Shown: positions 46,933 to 57,807 of the stretch, piece by piece
Layout of the letters: the number at the start of each line of letters is the position of its first letter
Numbering within the stretch: the stretch's first letter is position 1
Assembly: GCA_910574455.1 (NCBI GenBank)
Contig: CAJSYZ010000006.1
Location: 1,563,376 to 1,627,375, forward strand
Length of the DNA: 64,000 nucleotides
Reading direction: 5' to 3'
Source: Trichaptum fuscoviolaceum
Lineage: Eukaryota; Basidiomycota; Agaricomycetes; Hymenochaetales; Trichaptaceae
The notes under the pieces: generated by a model
What the model was told of the DNA's origin: nothing
Databases searched by the model: none
The model's input: the letters and a program-made list of their open reading frames with translations, nothing else
Translations under genes and position numbers: made by a program

Positions 46933-49463
46933 ATGCAGTTGCTTGCGTCCTTGCTTCTGCTCGTCGCGGCGCACTCGCTATTCGCTTTGGCTTGCGGAGA
47001 CGATCACGCCCATCATGATCACGGTCATTCCCATGCACTCTCGAAACGAGCTAGCTCTGCACCAATCGCCCCGCCGTCGCGCCCCCTCGTTTGGGGCGAC
47101 TTCAACGTGATCCATACGACGGACAGCCATGGCTGGCTTCTCGGGCACCAAAAAGCATCTGCACCGGAGCCGAACTACAGCGGAGACTTTGGAGATTTTG
47201 CGTCGTTTGTGACCCACATGAAGAAGCTTGCTTTGGTACGTCCGCTCTTACGATTCCATAAAAGACAGAATGTTCAAATATACATTCGAAATAGGAGAAG
47301 AACGTTGACCTACTTCTCGTTGACTCTGGCGACTTGCATGACGGGACAGGTCTTTCTGACGGGTACCCTTCCGGAGGGATCGACGCGCATGACGTGAGTT
47401 TAAATAAGCTTTAAAATTATTCAGTCCTTCTATTATATCTCGATCTCTAGTCAAATCAGTTCATCAAGAAGCTCCCTTATGACGTGCTAGCAATTGGAAA
47501 GTGAGTCTTCGATTTCTTAGATCCTTTCAATCCAAGTTATGCATCTCCTTACGCCGTATCTCCAAAACAGCCATGAGCTCTACATCTATGCAAACACGCT
47601 CGACATGCACACAGACTTTGCGCCGCACTGGAATGGCCGATATCTTTCTTCCAACGCGAACATCACGATCGCCGACCCGCATGCGGCGCCTGGCTCGAAC
47701 AAAACAGTCAGCGTCCCCGTGGGCAGTCGATTTGCAAAATTCACGTCCCGCTTGGGAAGGAGGATCACCTCGCTTGGCGTGTTGTATGACTTCACCGGTA
47801 ACGATAAAAATACGACCGTGCAGAAGGTGGAGGATATGGTCAACGAGGAATGGGTGAGCAGTGTTTCATGAATCAGGCATTCATTCGCCCTTATTGACAG
47901 GCGTCCGCCGTCCTCATAGTTCAAGGAGGCAATAAAAGAGGAACCGGATGTATTCTTGCTCGTTGGGCATATGCCGGTTCAGAAGGATAATTGTGAGTGT
48001 AATCCGTTACCCTTCTGCTTAACTTGATCTAATTCTTGTCTGTATAACTAGGGCCACTTGTCTTCGACGCGATCCGTGCCATACACCCAACAACTCCGAT
48101 CCTCATTTTCGGTGGGCATTCACATATCCGGGACTGTGTCCAACTGGATGGTAGATCGATGTCGCTCGAGAGTGGAAGGTACATGGAAACCGTTGGTGAG
48201 CAGTCGCTTTCATCCTTTCGATCTAATTCAAGAGGATTAACGGGCTTTGGTCTCAAGGCTGGATGAGTGCGTCATTTTCTTCCGCTCCATGTTGAAGGTA
48301 TACTTATTTCTCCGGACCAAGGCGTCGATCTTGAGAAAAGCAAGCACGACAAGAAGAACCTTACGATCACACGTCGGTATCTGGATCCTAATAGATTGAC
48401 ATATGAGGTGTGCATGTCTGTCCCCTCGTTCACTTGAATGTCGTTGTAATAATCTTGTATGCTTAGTATCACACCGGCGAGAAGGGGCTTTTCTTCGACA
48501 CTCCTGTCGGAAAGTCAATCTCGAAGGGCATGGATCAACTGGCGTCGAAGTTTGATCTATCATTCACATTTGGAACGGCACCACACGACTTCGTACTCTC
48601 TCGGTTTGTCTGATGTATTGTCGTATTCTTCGTTAGCTACTCACACGACTCGCTTTAGCGCACCTTATCCTTCTGACTCCTCTCTGCTCTCGCTCTTCAT
48701 CGAACAAGCCGCCCCCCTAGCTCTGGCACTGAATAATTCGCGCGCTCAATCGGGTGTACCCAGTCTCATGATAATCAACTCCGGCTGTCAGCGATTCGAT
48801 GTCTTTGCGGGGAGTTTTACGAAGAACGATCAGTTGACGGGCTCGCCATTTAAAAACGCATTCATGTATATACCGGATATGAAGTATGGTGTGGCAAAGG
48901 GTGTATTGGGTGCATTGAATGGAGAGGGGGCGCAGGAGAAAAAGCGATGGGAAGGCGATGAGGAATGGGACTGGGAGAAGAAGATGTATGGCAGGGGAGA
49001 GGTGGAGACGAGGTATAATGCGTGGCTAGAGGAGATGGCGCGTCGCGGGACGATCGAGAGACGCTCTACGGAGAATTTGACGCTAGGTTATGTCACATCC
49101 GATGTGAGATACACTCCCCAGTCTCGATTATCGTTCTGAACTAACAGCGGCATTTCTTTACAGTCCTGCCCAGGCGTTGGCGACGATACCCTCCACACGC
49201 CTTTGCCCTTTTACAGTACGCCGGACTTCATTGGGTCGCAGCTTAACCTCAATTCCAACTCTACTGTCACGAACGCCACGATCGCGGATGCTACACCCGT
49301 GGACCTCGTATTCACGGACTTCATCGAAACACAAGTGCTCCAGATCGTCAATACCATCCAGACCGATAAGGTGTATTCGACAGCGGATGTGAAGAGCTAC
49401 AGCTCCGTGTTGACTAATGCCGTCTTGGGTGTATATGCTCAGGAAGCCTGGACGTCGACGTAG
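46933..49463 (+). CDS. Secreted metallophosphatase / 5'-nucleotidase family protein B
   Basis: Eleven exons: 46933..47235, 47295..47393, 47451..47500, 47571..47853, 47920..47992, 48052..48195, 48258..48266, 48322..48407, 48467..48603, 48659..49103, 49164..49463; 642 aa. Signal peptide ([18 protein letters not shown]), then a His-rich stretch ([12 protein letters not shown]) and the metallophosphatase motifs [27 protein letters not shown] and GGHSHIRD, followed by the 5'-nucleotidase C-terminal domain (NSGCQRFD) and a Lys/Glu-rich insert. It is a tandem paralogue of gene A, clearly diverged, with six fewer introns. Several A introns, including the GC-AG one, are absent at the matching positions. 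The 9-nt exon 7 is shared with A. Expected role: extracellular or vacuolar nucleotide hydrolysis for phosphate/nucleoside recovery. Confidence 0.9.
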
Positions 49464-49825
49464 TTGATGATAGCTTCGTCTACCGGAGTAGATATCTCTG
49501 TGTTTACACATTTATTACACTCCTGACCGAAATATGCCGTTACCTCAATAGCAAGGTGCATCTTTCAGAGCATCGACTGTCTTCAAGAACAATTCTTTAA
49601 CGCCATCGACACCGTCCAGTATCATCCGTAACGCTACATTGTACAAACTATACGTAACATCGCGAATAGATTGTCATGGTCCGACATGACCATTTGTAGT
49701 CAAAAGGAACCGTGAAGTGGAAAACGGTACATTATAATAAACAGTAACTAAGGCAATTTTTCTAAAGTATCTTACAATACAATCATCATGACAGAAAAAT
49801 GCGGCAAGAAAACCAGGAAGGCATC

Positions 49826-51180
49826 TCAACTATGACTTGCCACTAAACAGTGGCGGACCAAGTCTGCATAAAGTGTAGCCCAACTCCCAGTCATCTCCAA
49901 AACATTCTTCTGTACACGATCAGGCTCTCCCGATGCTTCTCCGTTACAAAGGAAGACGAAAGTTGACCGCAAAGTGTAGTTTTTAAGATACGTGAATGAC
50001 GCTATCTTCTCCGTCATCTTCCTCCATTTCTTCCGATAGAATAATTCGTCGACGCAAAGCGTTTCGTGCGTCGAGGCAACCTGGATAGGGAAAAGCTCCA
50101 CTACCTGCCTCTCCTTGTCCATTGATATGACAATGCCGTGGACGAGCGCGTCGAAAACCTGCGTGGCGATGAAGAGATACCGGCCCTCCGAACCTCTTGG
50201 GTAAAAAGATAGCTCACAGCGCGGCCATTCTCCATTGTAATACCCGAATGACATCGGCTTCAGTCTTTCGTCCACGGAAAGCCGACCACAAGATGCAGTG
50301 CGCTTCATGCAAAGATGCTTATGAAGGAAAGCCCGAACGAAAGTATTCGGCGCGTTCATCGCCAAGTCGACTATATTGCGGAAAGTATTCGATTCTCTCT
50401 CTATCCGCGTTGGAGGCGGATATTACCTATTGTCGGTCGGGGGTAATAGGCATCCCACTGGCAGTCCACAAGAATGAATATGAAGTAATCCTTCGGGAAT
50501 TTACTCAGAAGCTTCAGTAAGCTTTCAGGACTCTTCGCCGCGTCGATAGCACTGTGTTGCTCAGAGCGAAGCGCATCCCGCATGACTGGGAGAAACCCAT
50601 TTTTAAAGCATATCAGTTGAGGACAAAGATAACGTGGTGGCCACGATGAATGAGCAGACAAGCCATCGCCGCTAGGCAGCTGGCCTTGCCACTACCGATT
50701 GTGCCTTGAACAATGAGACGGCGAGCACATTTCTTTCCGTGTACATATCTTTGGTAGTGGTTGTGTATGTCCGCGAAAGGCGCCCTGCCCATGTAAGGAA
50801 AGACAAACATGTATCCGTCCTTGTCTTCCTTGAACTGCACTGTGAGTCTACCATTGCGCGGACTGTTTAGACTCGGGTAAGGAAGCCAGGTATAGTTCTC
50901 AGGATGAGAAAGCCATCCTTCATCGACAGAAAGCTGTTCGATCTCCTTGAGGGTCGTTCGTAATCGTTCTGACAATATACATGAGTTTTACATAGTCAAG
51001 AGAGAAGACAAGCTTACCTTTCTTCCCGCCTGGCCCTACTTTCATCCAAAGAATATCACGTTTTCCCCTTGCGCGCCTGCGTCTGACTTGGATGCCTCCC
51101 CTGCTACCGAAGATAATTGCGGCTCTTTCATCTGGTCTCACGTGGCCGATGTACGCCTTTCTTTCGAAGTAGGACTTCAC
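49826..51180 (-). pseudogene. Decayed CR (Crinkler/RHS-like) gene
   Basis: The minus strand keeps a basic N-terminus (QVRRRRARGKR), the P-loop start (SHPENYTWLPYPSLNS, Walker A GTIGSGKA with Ala in place of Ser/Thr) and the C-terminal domain (FDALVHGIVISM, ELFPIQVASTHETLCVDE). Around 50615 the family frame shifts by one base. Between about 50375 and 50440 it jumps from the NTPase directly to the C-terminal domain, skipping roughly 190 residues that include the STAND-like WW...EY..GR region. It is therefore not expected to make a working protein. It converges on 5'-nucleotidase B, showing that CR and nucleotidase genes are neighbours here too. Confidence 0.82.
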
Positions 51181-52264
51181 CCTGTTGCGAGCTGTCTGCC
51201 TTCAGAGCAGAAGTTGTTGATGTTGCCAACAGCTTCGTTACGGTTAAATAGAATTTAGAGCATGTATCGGAAATAGAAAGGCCATACACACTTGTTAACA
51301 TACAAACTTGCTTCCTGGTGAAAGGCAAGCGACCAACTAATGTCTTTTGTCTCCCCGAGCTGTCTCAAGCCGAAGTTGAATGTTGCAGGCAAAACCAAAG
51401 GCCCATTGCGTAAACACTATTGATTGCCACCCAAGTTGCTCTCAAACTGAGGACCCTCAGGAATGAATACCCCCGAGATAGACGAACTCTGCCGGCGCTG
51501 CCTTCGCACATGCATTTTATAGGGTGCAACGATCGGCGTCTCTGAATACACTGGAGAATTCAAAAGTCATCGAGTTTACTGAAATGAAAGACATCTCCAA
51601 GATTGCACTGGCAGTCTCTGTATGTTCAGTAAGTACAGATACCGAGATTCGAGTCGAGCAGTTTGCGAATACCTACCGCCATTTAGGGGGGGGGGACCGC
51701 TCACTGAGAAAAAGAGAAGACGGGTACTATTCGAACGTTTGCCAGTGTTGAACTTGAAAGTTTAAAGATGCTTCTTATTCCCTTACTCCCACTGGTAAAG
51801 GTGTATACCCTAAATTGCCGTGGGATACCTGTGAATTTTCACCTCCCCTAACCTGCCATCGCTGATATGGAAGATATTACAGCGGAGAACCAAATGCAGC
51901 CTGCCTGTCGGGGGAGTACATGTAATACTAAGGGATCTGCCGGCGAAGCTCGGCCCGTCATCTAGTATAATGAACAGCCCGTGCCACAATTTCATGAGAC
52001 TAATCCTTGTCTTGCATTGAAGTAGACTTCCCTGTCGTTGCGGTATAAGTTTCGTTTCATTTTATTCCCTATCCTCTCCTAATGTTACATTAATGCACAT
52101 GGATCATTGTACAGAAGCAAAGCGAATATCTATGGCATCCCAGGCGGACACAATGCGCAAATCATACAGAATACAGCGTGAGCCAGGAAGGTAAAGTTTA
52201 GAATAATCGATAGATCAGTTGAGAATAATGTTACAAGCGGTGATATGAATGTCAGGCTGTCAGC
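51181..52264. other. Intergenic region
   Basis: About 1.1 kb including a 10-base G run near 51686. A short exon upstream of the CR pseudogene could lie here but none is supported. Confidence 0.45.
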
Positions 52265-52756
52265 TCATCCGGTCGTCGAGTCGTGGAGTTCAGCGAGATT
52301 TTTTTTTGAAGGCACGATGATGCGAGCTATTTCTAGTTGGCGACGCTCGGAATCAGTACCCTCCAAGAGATAAGTTCCGAACATCTCCCCACTCACGTCA
52401 GACAGATTAAGCTGGATCGCCCAGTTAGACTTTCGGATCACACCTCGGCGAGCTTGTGCCTGCACAACCGCCAGTCTGAAGGGGACAAATATCAGTACCT
52501 GCTTATATGCGCTGAGGATGTGTCGTACCTCGTCCGGCTGCCCTCCGTTGTCACTACCGTTACTTTGTCCAGGATTTCCTCCAGTGCTGCCATTGTTTTC
52601 GCCTCCTGCTCCTACTCCACCACCATCATTACCACCAATTACACCCTTCCCAAGTGAGCCCCCTTGAGGCAGCGGTGAAGCCAGTGTCGTTGATACAAGC
52701 GCCAAGAAGAAAAGAAAGAAGGCGACAAGCATGAGACACTGTCTGGAGAACATCAT
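52265..52756 (-). CDS. Small secreted protein with Gly/Asn-rich segment (function unknown)
   Basis: 163 aa in one open frame. Residues 1-26 form a clear signal peptide (LMLVAFFLFFLALVSTTLA, cleavage before SPLPQ). A ~45-residue glycine/asparagine-rich linker is followed by a ~90-residue mixed region with no cysteines, so it is not a typical Cys-rich effector. A GTACGA...TTCAG segment of 53 nt (near 52476-52528) looks like an intron, but removing it breaks the frame, so the intron-free reading is kept. No family recognised. Confidence 0.6.
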   Translation of the reverse strand: MMFSRQCLMLVAFFLFFLALVSTTLASPLPQGGSLGKGVIGGNDGGGVGAGGENNGSTGGNPGQSNGSDNGGQPDEVRHILSAYKQVLIFVPFRLAVVQAQARRGVIRKSNWAIQLNLSDVSGEMFGTYLLEGTDSERRQLEIARIIVPSKKNLAELHDSTTG

Positions 52757-54850
52757 TGCAGCAGATGGGTGTTCAGAGTTAAGCAGAGGTGTCTTTTGAG
52801 TAAGCTTGAGGAGCTGAGAATAGGGGTTTCAGTGACTTGTCAGTTTCGGTAGTCCAGGCCAGGTTTAAATATTCCAGAGGTAGCCTATCGGGAATCAGGT
52901 AGATTTGGAGGCCAGACGTCTTAAAACTCAGGCAACAGGCGGACAGAGATGTCTATGGCCGGCGAAAGGTGGAATAACGGAAATCCGCTGGAAATAACGG
53001 GTCCGAAAGCACGGCTCCAGCTGTATACTAGATACCACGCTTATATTCGTAACTTACAGAGTAACAGCGGAGTGAATTGAAGAAGATGCGTGAGTGTTGA
53101 CGTTTCTGTGGTTCCAGGAGATCTTTTGAGATCAAGCTCAACGGCTCTTGACGCCAGTGGGAAAGCAGGTAGGAGAAGATGGAAGAGAGAGTGGAAGGAA
53201 GGATGGCTAGGTGCTGCAACCGATGCCGGTGAGAAAATGTGCTGTCCCGATTTAGTAATTGTAGAGCAACAACATAGAAACATCACTGTACGCTCTCTAC
53301 ATACTGTACTTAGAAACAAAGCAAGGACAACGCATGGTAGCCAGCAACTCACTCGGGTCCGCAAAGCGGGCCTTACTTTTTTTTTTTTACATTTGGAATA
53401 ACAATAGTACTGTGCGACTTCCACTGACATTGAAATCATACGGATTGAGTCTTGCAACACGACTGAGCTCCCGCACCAGATAGGCTCATTCTTACCCACC
53501 TTTCAGTAGTAGCTCTGACTCCGAGCGTCTGAACAATAGCAGTTAACATGACCGACGAAGTACTTTTCCCCACAGCATCCCTGAGCCATGCCTCTGAACT
53601 GAGGCAACCGCTGCATAATTTAGGTGTCCCAGAGCGCTGGAGTTGGGACCAGAAAACGTTTCTCTAACCACCAAAGCGAAGGAATACGTATATCACCAGA
53701 GGACACAGTAACGATGGTAGTAGTAGAGACGCAAGACCTAATGACAAAGAGCAAATGCGAAGTCACCTTTGTCTAGGTATGAAAGCGGCACCCACAACGC
53801 TAAGTCAGAAAGCCTCGCGAAATCAGTGTACGTACCCCATTGTGCTTCTGTAAGGAGGCTGGAGGTTCTACAAAGGCTTGTACCACTTTGGCGCAGACAG
53901 CCAAGACACGAAAGTTACCGTAAGTCACTGAGCTTCTTTGGAAGAGTTTGATAATGAGGGAAGGTTGGGCAACCAATGTAGCAGTTCCTGAGTGCGGCCG
54001 TCGATGAAAAATTGCATCGGAAGGTATCAAATCCACTCGGCAAGTTGCAGAGCGGCACAGAATTTCTGTTCGCAGTTAAGCCAGTTTCACCGTCACGGTC
54101 TCCTGTTGCAACCATGCAGTGCTCTAGCCTGTAGACACTAAAGGTGAGCGAAACAGGACAAAGACCTCCAAGGCATTGAGGCCGAAATACGAGACCCTCC
54201 ACTGGTACACAGAACAATGATTTAGAGTTATCGTGCAAGTAAGAAGCACGATATCGTTCGCACAGATCGGTGAATCCTTGGTTAAACCGGTAGTGTACAC
54301 TTCCCATGCATCGTAGCTTTCCACTCTAGTAGAAGACGATTGGGTGGCACGTAAGCTCCCGTAAGCTATTCCTAGGTCAGTACAAGGAGGAGCGAAGAAA
54401 ACGAGAGGGCGAAAGGAAGAGACAGGATGCGTTGAGTAAGTGATCGTGCCGATCAATGTTCTCTGTCTTGTTGCTAAACAAGTTTCGATCGTTACGTCCC
54501 TCGTTCGATAGTGAAACACATTTATATTTGCATCCACCTTATAGCCCAGGTGCTTACGGCGTCGGGGCCCACTTCGTGTGAGCATTTTGGTAACTTCCGG
54601 TACGTTGTTGGACGCCACACGCTTGGCCGGTTCGTCCTTGGGTATCTGATGATCTGCGACAAGAATAACTTCAATACGCGACCCGCGAACACATACACCG
54701 GAGCTTCACTCGACGACACCAGGAGTCCATATTCGATGGGGAGGGGATGCCATCAACAGCCAGACGTCAGCCTTATTGACCCCTCTCACATTTACCTTCC
54801 CAGCGACACTGGCAGTCGAGCGGCACCCACGGCCCGGCCCAAGTGGTTCC
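52757..54850. other. Gene-poor region
   Basis: 2.1 kb between two minus-strand genes. It holds a T/A homopolymer near 53380-53391 and only short open frames. No domain, repeat or RNA gene could be supported. Confidence 0.5.
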
Positions 54851-57193
54851 CTATGAAGAGAAGTTGACGCCCTGCGCGAGCGGTGCTGCATCAGAAAAGT
54901 TGATCGTGCATGCACTCCAGCGGACGTATTGCTTCCATGCGTCACCACCCGATTCGCGACCCCTAATTCCACGTCAATATGCGTCGCATCAATTTGTATA
55001 AAGCTGAACTCACCATCCAGTGCTCTGAACGGAACAGTGCATGGATCAAATAAGTTTAATCAGCACCAGCAATACTCAATTGCTCGGACCAATTACTCGA
55101 GGACTGACCTTGTTCCCGCCAAACGCTGCACCGATCTCGGCGCCACTGGTACCGACATTCACCTTCATAGCAAGCGGAAGTGAGAAGAAAGGTAGAAAGA
55201 AGTCTTATTCGTAGAGCTTACATTGACAATCCCCGCGTCTGACCCAGCAGGACCGATCCACTTTCCAACGGCTCGGATATCCCGTGTCCACAGACTGCTA
55301 GAAAGGCCCTGAGGGACGGCGTTGTTCCATTCAATAGCCTGCTCGAGCTCATCGAATATAGCGACATTCAAAATCGGTGCGAATGTCTCTGTGCTCCAGA
55401 TACTGCTCTTGGGATCGGTTGATGCTGGGATAGAGATGGTTGGCTGGACGAAGTTGCCATTACCAAGGGGCTCTTTCAACCCGCTGTAACGAGAGCCTCC
55501 GGTCAGGATGTCAGCGCCGGAGCTACGCAGCGTTTGGACGGCATTCGCGTAGATGTTAAGAGCCTGTTGGTTATGAACAGGCCCGAGGAGTGTCCCTGAA
55601 ACGAGTGGATCACCGGGCTGGACTTTCGCGTACAAGGCTTGGAGCTTCTCGAGGAACTCAGGGGCGATGGAGCGGTGAACATAAAGCCTCCGAGTGGACG
55701 TGCATCTCTGTCCTGCTGTTCCAACTGAACCGAAGAACACAGCCGGCACTGCGAGCGAAAGGTCGGCATCTGGCATTATAATGGAAGCTGTGCAATTGGA
55801 CAACGTAGTGTGTTTCAGTGGCTTCACGACGTGAGAGGAGAAGGACGAGCGCGCACCGTTGTTTCCACCCAGCTCAAGCAGAACTTTCCCGAAGCGGGAC
55901 TGCACGACTTTGGCGACCTTTCGGCCGGTTTCTTCGCTGCCTGTGAAAGAGACTGCATGGAAATGTAAGCTATTTCATTGAACGTAGAGACCTGAATAAT
56001 GCATATACCCATATCCACATCACGGCTTTCAACAAGTGCCTCACCAACATCCTTGCCTCCGATGACGAGACCAGCGACTGCTCCCGGTACTGAATTTCGT
56101 TCAAGTACTTCAGAAATGATCTTCGTTACCGCGACCGCACATAGAGGAGTCGTCTGTGATGGTTTCCACAATGTTGCGTTACCAGCGGCTAGTGACAACG
56201 AAAGGTTCCTGTGATTGCTTGTATATGAACATTCTGTATTCACGAGAATTAGAAGGGGAAAATGCAAGGCTGCCCAGAAGTAGGGCATATTCTGTAGGGC
56301 ATTAGTCTGATTCTGATTCAGGTAAAGGAGACCGGAGCAATGCCCTATAAACCCGTCTCCGAAACTGGCGCACTACCTGATAGCCTTGCATGTGAATAGC
56401 CCAAGTTCAGTGTAACGTACCAGCCATAAACAGCAACAGGGAAGTTAAACGCAGACAACACAGCAACTACGCCAAGAGGGTTGGGGACTAAAGACTGTCA
56501 GTAAAGAACAAAAACTTGAAATTTTGTTGCTCACTTTCAAGTATAGTGTGTCCAGGTCTCTCCGAATTGACAACATTTCCGTTCATCATCCTTGATAGAC
56601 CAGTGGCAAAGTCACACTTCAACAGAACTCTGTAAGCGCATTCTCGTGCTGGATTTGATACTCACAATGTCGACGAACTCCTGAACTTCACCTTCGCCTT
56701 CTGTGCGAATCTTACCCATTTCTAACGAAACTAAAGCACCAAGTTCGTTGCGCTGAGACGAAAGTTTGAATGCAGATCCCTAGTGAGACGATCAGGAACT
56801 CACTTTTGCAGCCAAGGCCTCGCGGATTTGACGAATAATTTCGCCTCGTCTTGGTGCAGGCACATTGCGAAACTCTTTGTGGGCTTCTCTGCTCTTGCGT
56901 ATAGCTACCTCGAGCTCCTGTGGGTTTGCCTGCAAGGTAGACAGTAATCAAGCCTTGTCCTCAAATTATAACGCGAGACATACCGAGGCAACGCGAGCTA
57001 ACACCTCTCCTGTCGTTGGGCACTTGCTCTCGAATAGCTCCCCGCTACCGCTCCATTTGCCATCATATACACCCTTGACTTCGCCCGAAGTTGGTATGTC
57101 GAGTGCCGAAAGGATTTGAGACGCTCTTGTCGACAGAGGCCGTGCTAGGTGCCGTGAGCCGGTGCGTATAATACGAGAACTTCTTGGTATCAT
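54851..57193 (-). CDS. ALDH7-type aldehyde dehydrogenase (antiquitin-like), probably mitochondrial
   Basis: Ten exons: complement(54851..54962, 55014..55024, 55109..55162, 55222..55952, 56009..56208, 56421..56487, 56535..56616, 56666..56752, 56804..56929, 56984..57193), 559 aa. Family features: [54 protein letters not shown], the NAD-site [19 protein letters not shown] with the general-base Glu, and the catalytic Cys in [13 protein letters not shown]7 oxidises alpha-aminoadipic semialdehyde and betaine or lipid aldehydes with NAD+. The Arg/Ser-rich first ~30 residues ([20 protein letters not shown]) resemble a mitochondrial presequence. The C-terminal [18 protein letters not shown] is only recovered with an 11-nt exon at 55014-55024; otherwise the frame stops soon after GGNK. 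A 212-bp intron (56209-56420) is the longest here. Confidence 0.93.
55014..55024 (-). other. 11-nt micro-exon of the ALDH7 gene
   Basis: On the minus strand it is flanked by TTCAG before and GTGAGT after. It supplies STG(W) between GGNK and GRESGG, as expected for ALDH7. Gene finders with a minimum exon length would drop it and truncate the protein. Confidence 0.85.
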
Positions 57194-57807
57194 CTCGAAG
57201 TCGTTCGTCACAAGTCGTTATGGTGGTTTGAGTTAAAGCCAGAAATGTGAAATATATCAAACTTGAACATTCAAGTTGCGCATGGTCCGCCCGGTTCCCA
57301 AACTCGTTCACCTTGGTCTTTTGTCTCCTCGTTTCCTTCTTTATTTTTCATAAACATAATGTTGAATTTGCTCACGGGGGAAACAATTTAAAGTGTATGT
57401 ATCACAAAGAGAGTACATGGCTAGCAAGTTCGAGATGACCGTGGCCATACCTGAGCTTCGAAGGACTAACAACCTGAACGTTCGAAGAGAAAGATATTAT
57501 TCCAAGTTATATTCAAACAAGTCACTGGCAGTGGCACGTGGGGCGCACGTGAACAGAACGCGACAGCTACATACGCGAAAGCGATACACAGAAAATACAA
57601 CTAAACGAAGGTTGGTTTGAGGTAGAAATGAGAGTGTCCTTGTATTGGCTAGTGTGAAACAAACAAAGAATTGAAATGAGTGATAGTGGGGGCGTATAAA
57701 GTTCTCCTAGTAGAATGGATGCCATGTAAAATACGAAGCGTAAACGAATAATAAGAATAATGAATGATGGTGTAGACGCAGGGCAAGACGTGTCCGCTTT
57801 GTAGGTA
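57194..57807. other. Intergenic region upstream of ALDH7
   Basis: About 610 bp, containing the ALDH7 promoter side and the 3' flank of the next minus-strand gene. Contains a CACGTG-centred stretch near 57537-57550 (CACGTGGGGCGCACGTG) that could bind a bHLH factor. No gene seen. Confidence 0.45.

Noticed and set aside
52476..52528. Intron in the small secreted protein gene
   Set aside because: Its ends look acceptable but removal shifts the frame into an early stop; left unspliced.
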